Shown here piece after piece: positions 1 through 8,793 of a DNA stretch of 32,022 bases (position 1 is its first letter; every line of letters begins with the position of its first letter). The translations under genes and the position numbers were made by a program. The notes beneath the pieces are model-generated. The model was not told the origin of the DNA, did not search any database, and was given only the letters and a program-made list of their open reading frames with translations. This stretch comes from a bacterium (lineage in GTDB: Bacteria; Vulcanimicrobiota; Xenobia; Xenobiales; Xenobiaceae), in the NCBI GenBank assembly GCA_030535355.1, contig JAUNIO010000039.1, positions 1 to 32,022 on the forward strand, in the 5' to 3' direction.

Positions 1-218
1 TATACAGATATTGCTGCTACACTGCGTCAATGTAACTAAGTTTAACAGCTAAGCTTTGTTAATTGAATATTATTACACAGGAATATATGTTTTTGTCTGG
101 CAATGTGATTGTACCATTATGGGATACAGCGACGTGCGCTGGGCCGTTTTGCAGGGGACTGAGAGCTGCCTGACGGCTGCATGTCTGGGTATCTCCGGAA
201 GAAGCGAAGGTGATAATT

Positions 219-1244
219 ATGGTACAAAGCGAGGTAAAAACGGATTTGGCGTCGGGGTTGGAAGTCACGTCCGACGTGGTGGCTTACGATCTTTCCTGTA
301 AGCGTTTGCTGGCCGTAAAGAAGGTACTGGCCCGGATTATGCGCAGGTGTCTGCCTGAATTTCGCTGTTTTGACGTAGATACAATCGCGGAAAGGTGCAT
401 CGAGGGTACGCCCCGTCTGGAGCAGGTTCCCGTGTATCCCGATGAAACGGGTGCTTTTCTGCGCGGGCTGGGCCAAGAGCGGGCTTCACCGACCGAAGGC
501 AGCGTGCTTTTTGACATCTGCTTTGACGCTATCGTGCCTGATACCGCTGAGGTAGTGCGGCTGATTATAAATGTTGAGGCTCAGGCGGAATTTTATCCGG
601 GCTATCCTCTGCTGAAGCGGGGCATTTATTACTGTGCCCGGCTTTTGTCGGCGCAGAAGGAGACGGTATTCCGAAAATCGCACTACGAAAGACTGCGCAA
701 GGTGTATTCTGTCTGGGTGTGCACCGATGTGCCGAAGTATTATCGGAACACCATCACTGCGTACAGTATGGCGGAGGAGAACTTAGTCGGTGATATTCAC
801 GCGGATAAAACGGATTACGATCTTTTGTCGGTGGTGATGATCGGTCTCGGCGATCCTTATAATGAGAATTGTGACGGGCTGATCAGATTTTTGAGCGTAC
901 TGCTTTCGGCAAAAATGTCTGCGGAAGTGAAAAAGCGCATCTTGCGGGATGAGTTTGAATGTTCTATGATAGATGTGGATGAGGGGGTATTGGATATGGG
1001 CAGTTTAGGTCTGGCTTTAGTAAAGAAAAGTATGCAGGAAGGCCTTGAACAAGGACTGGAACAGGGATTGGAACAGGGCCTTGAGAGGGGCCGTATTGAA
1101 GGCCGTAGTGAAGGCTTGCTTGATTCTATCCGCAATCTCATGGAGAGCATGGACTGGGGAATTACCGAAGCCATGAACGCCCTGCGCATCCCGGAGGATG
1201 AACGGCAGGTGTATATCAATAAGCTGTCTCAGAGCGGGATGTAA
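219..1244 (+). CDS. Rpn-family / PD-(D/E)XK nuclease family putative transposase
   Basis: The 341-residue protein fits the PD-(D/E)XK nuclease-transposase (Rpn-like) family, whose studied members are nucleases that promote recombination or act in defence. The nuclease core is the stretch with FDICFDA followed by the NVEAQAEF strand, giving the D...ExQ pattern of the family, at about residues 105-135. The C-terminus has four iterated G-L-E-Q units and then a charged helix ending in SQSGM, also typical. I prefer the ATG at 219, which has a GAAGG-type SD about 8 nt upstream; an in-frame GTG at 210 is possible but sits inside that SD. There are no inverted-repeat ends, so it is not an obvious insertion sequence. 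The assignment rests on recognised sequence patterns, not a search. Confidence 0.8.
   Translation: MVQSEVKTDLASGLEVTSDVVAYDLSCKRLLAVKKVLARIMRRCLPEFRCFDVDTIAERCIEGTPRLEQVPVYPDETGAFLRGLGQERASPTEGSVLFDICFDAIVPDTAEVVRLIINVEAQAEFYPGYPLLKRGIYYCARLLSAQKETVFRKSHYERLRKVYSVWVCTDVPKYYRNTITAYSMAEENLVGDIHADKTDYDLLSVVMIGLGDPYNENCDGLIRFLSVLLSAKMSAEVKKRILRDEFECSMIDVDEGVLDMGSLGLALVKKSMQEGLEQGLEQGLEQGLERGRIEGRSEGLLDSIRNLMESMDWGITEAMNALRIPEDERQVYINKLSQSGM
1041..1088 (+). repeat. 12-bp tandem repeat encoding GLEQ units
   Basis: Four imperfect 12-bp units encode Gly-Leu-Glu-Gln/Arg in the C-terminal part of the Rpn-like gene. Such G-rich iterated tails are common in this family and can vary in copy number by slippage. 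Confidence 0.7.
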
Positions 1245-1316
1245 TCTTTAATTGTGTCTTTATAAATAAACGGATGTGCCGCTGTCAGCGCTGCGCATCC
1301 AAAGGAGAGCGGCAGT

Positions 1317-2843
1317 TTGACTATTGAGGCGATCATTCGGGGAGAATCCAAGAATACCGAGTTTAAGGAGATGCTGCCCGCTGTCTCTGAAAAATTTGTG
1401 AAAACGGTTATAGCTTTTGCCAACACCCAAGGTGGAACCCTGATTATTGGAGTGGCCGATAAAACTCGGGTAATTGTCGGTGTGGATGACGCTGAATTGT
1501 TTAAGCAGATGGACAGCATTGCCAATGCCGTTGCCGATTCCTGCGAGCCTCAGATTGTTCCGGAGATTGAGCCGCATACCGTAAACGGTAAGACGGTTAT
1601 TGCGGTAACAGTCGCTCCGGGACCTCACAGACCGTATTACTTGAAAGCTAAAGGCAAAGAGAAAGGCGTATTCATTCGGGCTGCAGGAACGACAAGACCG
1701 GCTTCGCCGGAGAAAATCAAAGAATTGGAAATGGAGGGGGCCAGGATATCCTGGGATGAACTGGTTTGCGTCGGTTACAGCGTTACAGAAGCCGCCGTTA
1801 AAAAACTCTGCCGGGATATGAACCGTTATAGGAAAGAGATGCGGACGCGTGGACTCCTTCCGGGCAAACCGTCTGCTGTGACGAGAACAAATCTTGAAGA
1901 TTGGAAGCTGCTGAAAAAAAACGGTGCCGGATAATCAGCCTCTAATGCTTTTGTTCTGCTGACATCAAAACATTTTCCGTTCTCCAAGACTCAGTGCGCT
2001 GTTTTTAAGGGAATTGAGAGAACTGTATTTTTAGACAAACGCGAGTTTTCAGGTCCGCTGTATCAGCAAATTGAAGAAGCTGTTAATTTTGTACTGCGCA
2101 ATATTCGGCTCGGAGCCGTGATTCGCGGTCTTGTGAGGCGGGAGGAATACGAGCTTCCTGTTGACGCCATTCGAGAGATGATAGTCAATGCGCACTGCCA
2201 CCGCAATTTTACCGATGAATCCTGTATTCAGGTAGCTGTCTACGATGATCGCCTGGAAGTTACTTCGCCCGGAGGATTGTATAATGGACTGACCTTTGCC
2301 GAGGCTATGCAGGGACATTCGCGGCTGCGGAATCGCGCGGTTGCCTATGTCTTTAATCAAATGGGGCTGATCGAAGCCTGGGGTACCGGGATTCGCCGAA
2401 TCCAGGAAGCAGCTGGTCTGTTCGGTCTTCCTGACCCTGAATTTATAGAGATGCCGGATTCTTTCAGGGTTAACTTATATCGTAAACCTTTCTGCCGGAC
2501 TGATGTTGTCGGAGAAATCGGTGATGTCGGGGAAATCCGCAGTATTGAAGCCGCTGGCGGTATCGAATATGTCGGAGAAGCGAGTGATGTTTATGGCGCC
2601 GGCTGCTCCGGCTGTGTCGGTGATGTCGGTAATGAAGCCGGCAAAGCATCGGCATTTGACGATACTTTGAAGCACAGCATTCTCCGTATGATTGCGGAGG
2701 ACAACAGAATCTCGGCTGCGAAGCTCGCCTTGGCTTTGCCGGTTACGCGGCGCACTGTGGAACGGTATATCAAAGAACTGCGCGAAGAAGGCCGGTTGGT
2801 CCGGCGCGGTTTTGCGCGCGGCGGTTATTGGGATATAATATAA
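1317..2843 (+). pseudogene. AlbA_2 (Schlafen-type) ATP-binding regulator, split by an in-frame TAA
   Basis: The reading frame is continuous in sense from a TTG start at 1317 (AAAGGAG 9 nt upstream) to the TAA at 2841-2843, except for one TAA at 1932-1934. The first half (205 codons) has the AlbA_2 domain: the ESKNTEFKE start, the FANTQGGTLIIGV core and the RAAGTTRPAS strand. After the stop the same frame continues with a NAFVLLTS segment, the LRNIRLGA helix, an RREEYELPVDAIREMIVNA segment (GHKL/RecG-like C-terminal region) and SPGGLYNGLT. A Gly/Val/Asp-rich low-complexity linker (about 2500-2640) and a terminal winged helix (RRTVERYIKELREEGRL) follow. Family members are DNA-binding regulators. 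The only in-frame restart before the conserved part is a GTG at 2118 without an SD. It is either a recent nonsense pseudogene, a readthrough case or a sequencing error. Confidence 0.75.
1932..1934 (+). other. In-frame TAA interrupting the AlbA_2 gene
   Basis: The upstream codons (KKNGAG) and downstream codons (SASNAFVLLT) are in the same frame. They join without loss into the usual linker between the DNA-binding domain and the central domain of this family, so a single substitution explains the interruption and no frameshift is needed. Confidence 0.75.
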
Positions 2844-2920
2844 TCTCATATATCATCTTTCAGCTTGTCGGAGCATTTGGAGCCGACAGCCACGCTGCTC
2901 ATCGGCCGTCTCGCGAAAGC

Positions 2921-2940
2921 CTCCCGGCTTTGGCCGGGAG
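2921..2940. other. Perfect 8-bp GC-rich stem-loop
   Basis: CTCCCGGC and GCCGGGAG flank a TTTG loop about 80 bp after the AlbA_2 gene. No T-run follows on either strand, so a classical intrinsic terminator is not supported. Confidence 0.5.
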
Positions 2941-3089
2941 CACATGACAGACTCCTGCCGTTCATGGATACTTGAGAGAGTTTATGAAACATATTTATTA
3001 ATGTCTTTATTAATGTCTCCAATCCATCCGTAGTAATTCGCTTTTATCTTGCCCCTAAAAGCGTATTCGCAGTTTTCGCAGACTGCGCC

Positions 3090-3923
3090 TCAATAATTGG
3101 TTATAAGAACTTCCTTTCCGGTTCTTTTGCCGGCATCTCTGTTGATCAGCCGCTTAACGTCAAGCGATTGTATATTATATCCTTCATACAATGACCTGAC
3201 CAAGGGCACGTCGTTGTTGGACAGCATAACCTTTGCGCCCAAGCGGTCTAAACGCTTAAATAGTTCGGCTAACCTCTGATGATCCGAGAGCGTGAAGCCG
3301 TTCGTGGTATAATCGGTAAAATTTGCCGTCGCGCTTTCGGGAATATAGGGGCTGTCGAAGTACACGAAATCCCCGGCAGAGACCGAGCTGCAGGCCTGTT
3401 CAAAGTCCAGGCAGGTTACGGTGACGTCAGCTTTCCGCAGATATTCCGCAATAGCCCTGAGATTGTCTTCGTCGATTGATTTTCCGTTTACCTTGTTGTT
3501 ATAGGGTACGTTGAAAAGTCCCTTGCCGTTTACGCGGTATAAACCGTTAAAGCAGTGTTTGTTAATCCAGATCATCAGCGCGGCGCATTCCGCGTCCAAT
3601 ATACTGCCGGCTATTTTACGGTTGTACTGTTCTCTGGCTGCGTAATACAATTCTTTTGTGCAGGGCACGGCATCCAGTTCGCTGACTTTGGCGATGACGC
3701 TTTCGGCGTCGGTCTTTAATCGCGCGTAAAGGTTGACGAGCTGTTCGTTAACGTCATTGATAAACGCTTGGGAGGGGGTAATTCCCAAGAGAACGGCGGC
3801 GCCGCCGATAAACGGCTCATAGTATTTATTATACGCAGCCGGCATATTGTCCGCGATCTGCTGTAATAATTGTGTTTTGCCGCCGGCCCATTTGAGAACG
3901 GGGGACATTTTTCTATCGATCAT
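3090..3923 (-). CDS. dam: Dam-type DNA adenine N6-methyltransferase (D12 class)
   Basis: This protein would transfer a methyl group from S-adenosylmethionine to adenine N6 in DNA; family members often recognise GATC. Seen: the SAM-binding motif KWAGGK at residues 11-16, EPFIGGAAVL near 36-45, a central NGLYRVN..G.FNVPY segment, and the catalytic motif FDSPY at 189-193. The family consensus there is DPPY, so a serine replaces the first proline. I chose the ATG at 3923 (277 aa) because AAGGT lies 9 nt upstream; an in-frame ATG at 3908 would also keep the core, and an earlier in-frame start at 3986 lacks family support. There is no restriction partner next to it, so it looks like a solitary or mobile-element methylase. 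Confidence 0.88.
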   Translation of the reverse strand: MIDRKMSPVLKWAGGKTQLLQQIADNMPAAYNKYYEPFIGGAAVLLGITPSQAFINDVNEQLVNLYARLKTDAESVIAKVSELDAVPCTKELYYAAREQYNRKIAGSILDAECAALMIWINKHCFNGLYRVNGKGLFNVPYNNKVNGKSIDEDNLRAIAEYLRKADVTVTCLDFEQACSSVSAGDFVYFDSPYIPESATANFTDYTTNGFTLSDHQRLAELFKRLDRLGAKVMLSNNDVPLVRSLYEGYNIQSLDVKRLINRDAGKRTGKEVLITNY

Positions 3924-4186
3924 TTGGCAAATACCTTGTGTATCCACACGTTCGTGAAATGTTTGACAGCGGACGCTTGGAAGCAAATAACAAACATTTT
4001 ATGCTATCACAGCTTTTCCTATCTCTCAATAGGCAACATTATAACCGGGAGCGATGTGTTTAATATCTGTAAGAGGATGAATCTCGATGCTGGCGCATGG
4101 TCTTCAATGTGCTTACGTTAAAAGCGGCTATTCACTGAATTGCGGTTATCAGCCGGCGGAGCGCAGTTATGTGGGGCTGTACCCGG

Positions 4187-4738
4187 CTATTTGCGGCTGT
4201 TGAGAATAATTGACAAGTGTGGCCCGTCAAATTTGTATCCCCAGCCGTTAAACTCGCTGCTGGGAGAAAACTTGACCAGATTGTGGTCGGGAAGCGCGAT
4301 GTGATGATCTGTAAGCACTTTTTCGGCTTCGTCGATGATCTCAAGGGATTCGTGACCGTCTCCGATGCCGGTGCCTTCGTAAACCATAGCCATTTCGAAG
4401 GGTTTGTTGAGCATATAGTTGACTTCGTCTGTAGGATCGTCTTCCCGCCCTTCGGTTATACCGGAGTAAAAAGCTTTGAGCTGCTCAAATTCTTGTTGGG
4501 TCATGTAAGGCCCGAAATATTCACGATCATAACCATCGTCATCGAAGATTATATCTGGAAGATAGCGTAAGTACATCATCGGCCAGTCTCCCCAATTGGT
4601 CGTGGTGGCCTCCCACATTTTTTCAGCTATGAGGCGCCAGTCGCGGTCGGGGTATTGGTTTACGAGGAACGCCTCGACGCACATGATGGTATAAGCCATG
4701 CGGCCGTTCATGGATACGTTAACGAGTTTATGGATCAT
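4187..4738 (-). CDS. Uncharacterised acidic protein, possible immunity protein
   Basis: The 183-residue protein has no signal peptide or membrane segment. It is acidic and aromatic-rich, with NGRMAYTIMCVEAFLV near the N-terminus, several Trp residues in the WEATTTNWGDW stretch, and a conserved-looking end (FSEFNGWGYKFDGPHLSIIL-like). The overall layout resembles small immunity proteins from polymorphic-toxin loci that I have seen, but I cannot name a family. The ATG at 4738 has AAGAAGG 8 nt upstream; a TTG at 4759 without an SD is less likely. It is the last gene of a five-gene reverse-strand cluster. The role is inferred only from composition and neighbours. Confidence 0.6.
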   Translation of the reverse strand: MIHKLVNVSMNGRMAYTIMCVEAFLVNQYPDRDWRLIAEKMWEATTTNWGDWPMMYLRYLPDIIFDDDGYDREYFGPYMTQQEFEQLKAFYSGITEGREDDPTDEVNYMLNKPFEMAMVYEGTGIGDGHESLEIIDEAEKVLTDHHIALPDHNLVKFSPSSEFNGWGYKFDGPHLSIILNSRK

Positions 4739-4823
4739 GGTGCTTGCCTTCTTTGACAATCGGATGACAGCCGGCGGCGGGCTGCTGATGCTTGCGGTGC
4801 TGGATGGCTGCGTGACGTTGAGT

Positions 4824-5507
4824 TTATGCAGGTCTGAGCTGTGGAACCGAAGTCACAGTTCCCCAATCCGGAAATGGTAAAAAGCGCGTCAAGTGCTTAA
4901 ATTCGGATAATATTTCATCGGGTATTTTTCCGAATATTAAGATCACCGCTGGCGACAGATCATTCAGCATGTTGGCTAAACCATGTCTCAAATGATACAG
5001 TTTCGGTTCAGCAGTATAGTCACCGTAAGCGCCTATAGCTAGGATGCTTCTCGGAGGAAGCCCCAAGAACGCGAAGTTGTCGTAAGGCGCATTGGCGGCG
5101 TAACTGCGCTCTTCTCCCCAGCAGACATGGGGAATGACATTAATGCCTTCATGTTGAAGCGCAAGTGCCAGTTCGCGGCTGCGATAGGTGTAAGCCAGCT
5201 GTGCCGTGTAATTTGAAGTTTCCAATAATACGGGCTCTAAGGTTATTACCCCCGCGCAATTGCGCATCTTCTGCACATAAGATTTCGGTCGGCGCAAGAT
5301 ATCGTCGAAATCTACGTCAGGCTCGCGCAGGAGCAGAAACTTGCTTGCGTCGCGCCTTTTATTCCGCATCGAAAAAGGCAGTATTATGTTGGGCTTTATC
5401 ATGTCCGGTCTATGCAGGCAAGGCAGCTCTAACTCACCTGCAAATGCTGCCGAGCTTAACAACCCGCTGCCGCAGCCATCATCAATTGGCGTATGTTTTT
5501 TAGACAT
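4824..5507 (-). CDS. DUF4417 family protein (copy 1)
   Basis: The 227-residue protein matches the DUF4417 pattern as I know it: a CLHRP/IKPNIILPFS start, D-F-DD/IL-R-P, an ITLEPVLL strand, Y..RSRELALALQHEGINVIPHVCWGEERSY, FAFLGLPPRSILAIGAYG, and a C-terminal VILIFGK strand. The function of the family is not known; members are common in phages and integrated elements of Firmicutes. The ATG at 5507 is preceded by GAGG about 9 nt upstream; a longer in-frame start at 5525 would overlap this SD. It is a paralogue of the gene at 6487-7182, sharing the RSYT/A...FAFLG and IPNV/HVCW-type blocks. It sits between two small immunity-like genes. Confidence 0.75.
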   Translation of the reverse strand: MSKKHTPIDDGCGSGLLSSAAFAGELELPCLHRPDMIKPNIILPFSMRNKRRDASKFLLLREPDVDFDDILRRPKSYVQKMRNCAGVITLEPVLLETSNYTAQLAYTYRSRELALALQHEGINVIPHVCWGEERSYAANAPYDNFAFLGLPPRSILAIGAYGDYTAEPKLYHLRHGLANMLNDLSPAVILIFGKIPDEILSEFKHLTRFLPFPDWGTVTSVPQLRPA

Positions 5508-5553
5508 AATAGGCAACCTCATCAATTATCGAGAAAAGTATTTGGGTGAATTG

Positions 5554-6048
5554 TTAGTTAAGAACTTGTTTATGTCGCAATTCCTTGATTATATGATTCA
5601 TATCTTTTTCTGTTAGATCCACGATATATAAAGAAACTAAATTATTATCTGGATCAAAAGCAAAAATGAGCTGACCGCATTTTAAATGGCGGACTGCAGG
5701 TGTGTCTGACAGCTCAATGCGCAGTCCGTCTGTAAAAATATGTGTTATGAAGATGCCGTAATTGTTACTCTCTGGACCTGATACTTTGATACATCCTTCT
5801 TGATGTTCAGGATATGTTATTTTCTGATCGTTGTGTACAACAACGTGGTTGCATAATGTAAACACTAATTTTTTCAAGACATGTGTTTTGGAGTTCACAC
5901 ATAATTCAAACATATCAGTTGGCCAAAGAGAAAACTGAATAAAGTGACTGTTCAATTCTTCTTCGGAAAACACTATCATGACGGGAAAATAATCTTCCGA
6001 TTTAAAGTAAGATTTTTGTGTGGACTTACTGTCAAATGTAAAATTCAT
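5554..6048 (-). CDS. Uncharacterised small protein, possible immunity protein
   Basis: The 164-residue soluble protein has no recognised domain. It is predicted mostly beta from its alternating hydrophobic pattern in the middle, and ends with a VSLYIVDLTEKDMNHIIKEL helix. The C-terminal LIFAFD.DNNLVSLYIVDLTEKD block recalls immunity-type proteins from toxin loci, but this is an impression. GGAGG 5 nt upstream selects the ATG at 6048 over an in-frame ATG at 6060 that overlaps the SD. It follows the toxin-like gene at 6062-6502 after 13 nt, the usual order and spacing of toxin-immunity pairs. Confidence 0.6.
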   Translation of the reverse strand: MNFTFDSKSTQKSYFKSEDYFPVMIVFSEEELNSHFIQFSLWPTDMFELCVNSKTHVLKKLVFTLCNHVVVHNDQKITYPEHQEGCIKVSGPESNNYGIFITHIFTDGLRIELSDTPAVRHLKCGQLIFAFDPDNNLVSLYIVDLTEKDMNHIIKELRHKQVLN

Positions 6049-6061
6049 AATAACCTCCATA

Positions 6062-6502
6062 TTATTTCAAACCAGTAAACTTGGCGTGAATGACTACAGG
6101 ATTCTTTTTGCCAGGGAATGGCCTGGAAAAGGCGAATTGCCAATTGCCTATAGTTATTCCTGTATCATATTTTATCCCGTTTATAACAGCCTGTTGGATG
6201 CTCTGCCAGTAATCGTACAGAATAAATTGAGTGTATAGCTTTGGGTTCGAGTATTTTAGTCTTGGGTTGTCTTTGAGGGATGTTATTGCTTCTGCCATAT
6301 GTTCAGTAGCATTGCCGTGAGTCCACATCTTTCCTTGAGGGGTATCGATATTAAACGAACGCGGCAAACAGGTTCCTTTATACTCTTCTTGAGTCGCTTC
6401 GATATGCTTCCACACTATTGATGTGTTAGCGTCAAAGCGTCTTCTTTCTATGTCTTTTTTGGCGCCTTTGGTGTTATAGTAGCCGCTTATTCCTGTTCCC
6501 AT
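6062..6502 (-). CDS. Small protein resembling a polymorphic-toxin C-terminal domain
   Basis: The 146-residue basic protein begins MGTGISGYYNTKGAKKDIERRR. It has a central MWTHGNATEHMAE segment and ends with IGNWQFAFSR...PVVIHAKF. The HGNATEHM block followed by a W...R...P-V-V-x-H-A strand reminds me of toxin tips of secreted polymorphic toxins that are usually fused to large carriers, but I cannot name the family. There is no secretion domain here, so it would be an orphan cassette or a cytoplasmic protein. It overlaps the 3' end of the upstream DUF4417 gene by 16 nt, with an AAGGTG SD before the ATG, so the two are co-translated. Gene confidence is fair; functional confidence is low. Confidence 0.6.
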   Translation of the reverse strand: MGTGISGYYNTKGAKKDIERRRFDANTSIVWKHIEATQEEYKGTCLPRSFNIDTPQGKMWTHGNATEHMAEAITSLKDNPRLKYSNPKLYTQFILYDYWQSIQQAVINGIKYDTGITIGNWQFAFSRPFPGKKNPVVIHAKFTGLK

Positions 6503-7182
6503 GACTTCACCTTCTTTCCTTTTTGTAAAGAGATCCAATTGGGAAAAGGTTTAAAGCTGGCTAAGTCCTCAAACTCAGCGAAAATTGGTTTTGGCATCGC
6601 TCCGTAAACCAAAACTATTACCGGTTTCAGCTCTTCGAGCATGGCCTGCAACCCTTGTTTAAAGTAGTATTTATCGTCGCGCTTTTTAATGCAGCCATAA
6701 GTGCTTACGGCAACTATGCTGTATTGAGGAATACCTAAAAAAGCAAATTTTACGGGCCATACGCAAGTTGTGTAACTGCGTTCGTCGCTCCAGCGCACAT
6801 TGGGGATGACGTACATGCCGCGCTGTTGGCAGTGATAACCTACCATGCGGCTGCGGTATGTGTTGATAATCTGAGTTTCCATGGGCATATCGCGGTAAAG
6901 CGAACAATCGGGGGTTATCAGACCTGCAAATTTGCCTAGGTCTTCACTATATAATTCCGGTTGTCGGATCAAACCTGCGAAATTGACGTCGTACTCGTAA
7001 AAGGCGACAAATTCGCTGCAGTCTTGACTACGGCCGCGCTGCGAGAAAGGTATGAGACGCTGGGGGGTAATGAATTCCTTGGGACGTTCTAAACAGGGGA
7101 TGTCGAAATATCCTTCTAGTTTGGCTCCGTCGATTAGTTCGGGAGCAAAACCGTCAGCGACGGTAAGTAATGCTTTTGCCAT
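6487..7182 (-). CDS. DUF4417 family protein (copy 2)
   Basis: The 231-residue paralogue of the gene at 4824-5507 carries the same blocks: CLERPKEF...LIPFSQR, CSEFVAFYEYDVNF, a YRSRMVGYHCQQRGMYVIPNV segment, WSDERSY, KFAFLGIPQYSIVAVSTYG, and VIVLVYGAMP. Function unknown. The ATG at 7182 has an excellent AAGGAGGT SD 7 nt upstream, so this is the first gene of the five-gene reverse cluster running to 4187. Keeping two divergent copies in one cluster, each next to a small toxin- or immunity-like gene, suggests a module duplicated with its partner rather than a recent tandem copy. Confidence 0.75.
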   Translation of the reverse strand: MAKALLTVADGFAPELIDGAKLEGYFDIPCLERPKEFITPQRLIPFSQRGRSQDCSEFVAFYEYDVNFAGLIRQPELYSEDLGKFAGLITPDCSLYRDMPMETQIINTYRSRMVGYHCQQRGMYVIPNVRWSDERSYTTCVWPVKFAFLGIPQYSIVAVSTYGCIKKRDDKYYFKQGLQAMLEELKPVIVLVYGAMPKPIFAEFEDLASFKPFPNWISLQKGKKVKSWEQE

Positions 7183-7557
7183 AACAGCGACCTCCTTGAT
7201 CGTAAACGATGGCTGCAATCAAGCAGTCTGACTCGGTGAAATCGAAACAGTCTTGTGCGAAACAGCCTTATGGAAAGACAGCATCTGTTAACGGAGTGAT
7301 AATGTCTTGCAAAAAGTGCTTTTTATCTGCCAGTAATGCGTAACGGCTGCTGCTATTGTAAGCTGTGCTTGAGAAAAAGTATTTAGTTTAAATATATAGT
7401 AAATATATAGTAAATATCGGAAAAAATGAGGTGTTCTTCCGTTTTGCGCTCCGGGTGCTGTTAGAGCTTGGACTTATATTTATGACCGACCGATTAGTAG
7501 GAGTATGCCGGTCTATATTTAAGATTCACTATTAATAGAACAGCATGGAGAGCTTCA
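7183..7557. promoter_or_regulatory. Divergent intergenic region between the DUF4417 cluster and the ABC-3C operon
   Basis: This AT-rich stretch must hold the promoters of both divergent operons. It contains two exact tandem copies of an 11-bp unit AAATATATAGT (7390-7400 and 7401-7411) plus six bases of a third, which could be an operator or an AT-rich promoter element. No coding sequence is apparent. I cannot place a -35/-10 pair with confidence. Confidence 0.5.
7390..7417. repeat. 11-bp tandem repeat (AAATATATAGT)2.5
   Basis: Two perfect 11-bp units and a partial third lie about 145 bp upstream of the ABC-3C effector start. The spacing is about one helical turn, as expected for a repressor or activator site. 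Confidence 0.6.
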
Positions 7558-8793
7558 GTGAAAGAGTTATGTTTCTCAGAATATGTCAAGTGTTTGCAAA
7601 GTGCTATTCAGCCGCCGAATAATGAAACATATCTCGTAGAACTTTTGCTGAATTGGATAATAGAGAAAGAGAATATTAAAGGAAAAAATCAGCAGCCTAT
7701 GGTTTTAACCCAATCGGTCATAAGCGAAATTATGAATCGCAAGATCGAGATACCTAAAGCCATAAAAGAAGCTTGCAGCAAGGAGAAGCTTCTGCCGGAG
7801 GCTATTAGCCTTTGTCAGACAAAAATTATTCCGTATTTGGATTATATGCGTCGGCACGATATGTTTGCCTGCATGAGGCAAGCCGTCAATAAAGACGCTG
7901 TTGGGATAGCGCCTGTTAATAAAGATTTGTTTTTAAATCTTTTGGATGAAAAGAAAGAAGCCGATTTTCTTGGCAGTTTACTGATTTATGTTATTAAGAG
8001 GAATAATCGTTATGCTGATCCTGCGGAATATGTAAATCATATACCGCTTTTAGATGAAGCCGGTTATAAATGTCCCGTCTGCGGTGTTCCTCTCATAGAA
8101 TATGTGAACGGTACGACTTTGCCGCAGTATGCGGTTGTTCATATCTATAATGAAAAAATAACAGGCGCCCAAGAAGAACTGGCGGAGATTCCGAAACCTC
8201 AAGATATGGATGATTTTAACAACATGATCGTACTTTGCCGCAGTCATGCTAAGCGGTATCTCAGTGACGTTACGTTTGATAAATATAAACAAATGCGCGA
8301 ATATAAAAAACACCTAAAGGCAGACTACGCATTGCGGACGGAAAATGGTTCGCAGGAAATTGAAAATAGTATACGCAGCGTTATTCAAGCGTTGAGGCGC
8401 ATCAGTAATTATGCCAAGCTGGAAGCATTATCTTTAGAGGCTCTGGAACTGGATAGAAAGATACTGCCGCGGAATAATTTACTGAAAAATCTGTTGAAAT
8501 CGCAGATATTACAGTATTACAAATTTATTAATGAACAATTTCACACGCTGGAACGTTCTGAACCTGGTATTTTTGGTATTATAGCTTCAGAGGTACAGCT
8601 TAAATATAAAAAATTAGCCAACGCTGGTTTCTCTCAGGAAGATATATACGAAAAATTGGCTGTGTGGCTGAACAAACATTTGAAGAAAGGTCAGTCTGCT
8701 ATGTGCGCTTGTCGCTTAATAGTCGCCTTTTTTATTCAGAACTGCGAGGTGTTCGATGATTCTGCCCAGCAAAGTTACCTCATACCGGAATAG
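7558..8793 (+). CDS. ABC-3C system HNH-like effector protein
   Basis: The 411-residue first gene of a three-gene operon. Residues 172-230 look like a treble-clef HNH nuclease: C172xxC175, then a beta hairpin with H195 where the catalytic HNH histidine lies, N221-N222, and C227xxH230. The residue before H195 is Val rather than the usual Asp/Asn, so activity is uncertain. Residues from about 260 to the end are helical and match the place of the ABC-3C C-terminal domain. The GTG start at 7558 has GGAG 7 nt upstream. The next gene starts 38 nt before this stop. By analogy with ABC-3C systems (a conflict-system class defined by comparative genomics), this is the effector that the ATPase would unleash on infection. 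Gene sure; effector role inferred from architecture. Confidence 0.8.
   Translation: MKELCFSEYVKCLQSAIQPPNNETYLVELLLNWIIEKENIKGKNQQPMVLTQSVISEIMNRKIEIPKAIKEACSKEKLLPEAISLCQTKIIPYLDYMRRHDMFACMRQAVNKDAVGIAPVNKDLFLNLLDEKKEADFLGSLLIYVIKRNNRYADPAEYVNHIPLLDEAGYKCPVCGVPLIEYVNGTTLPQYAVVHIYNEKITGAQEELAEIPKPQDMDDFNNMIVLCRSHAKRYLSDVTFDKYKQMREYKKHLKADYALRTENGSQEIENSIRSVIQALRRISNYAKLEALSLEALELDRKILPRNNLLKNLLKSQILQYYKFINEQFHTLERSEPGIFGIIASEVQLKYKKLANAGFSQEDIYEKLAVWLNKHLKKGQSAMCACRLIVAFFIQNCEVFDDSAQQSYLIPE

Noticed and set aside
56-301. Short forward frame at the left edge
   Set aside because: No SD, no family pattern and it overlaps the real Rpn-like gene in another frame; 1-218 otherwise shows nothing I can support.
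2921-2940. Intrinsic terminator after the AlbA_2 gene
   Set aside because: Perfect stem but no T-run on either strand; kept only as a stem-loop.
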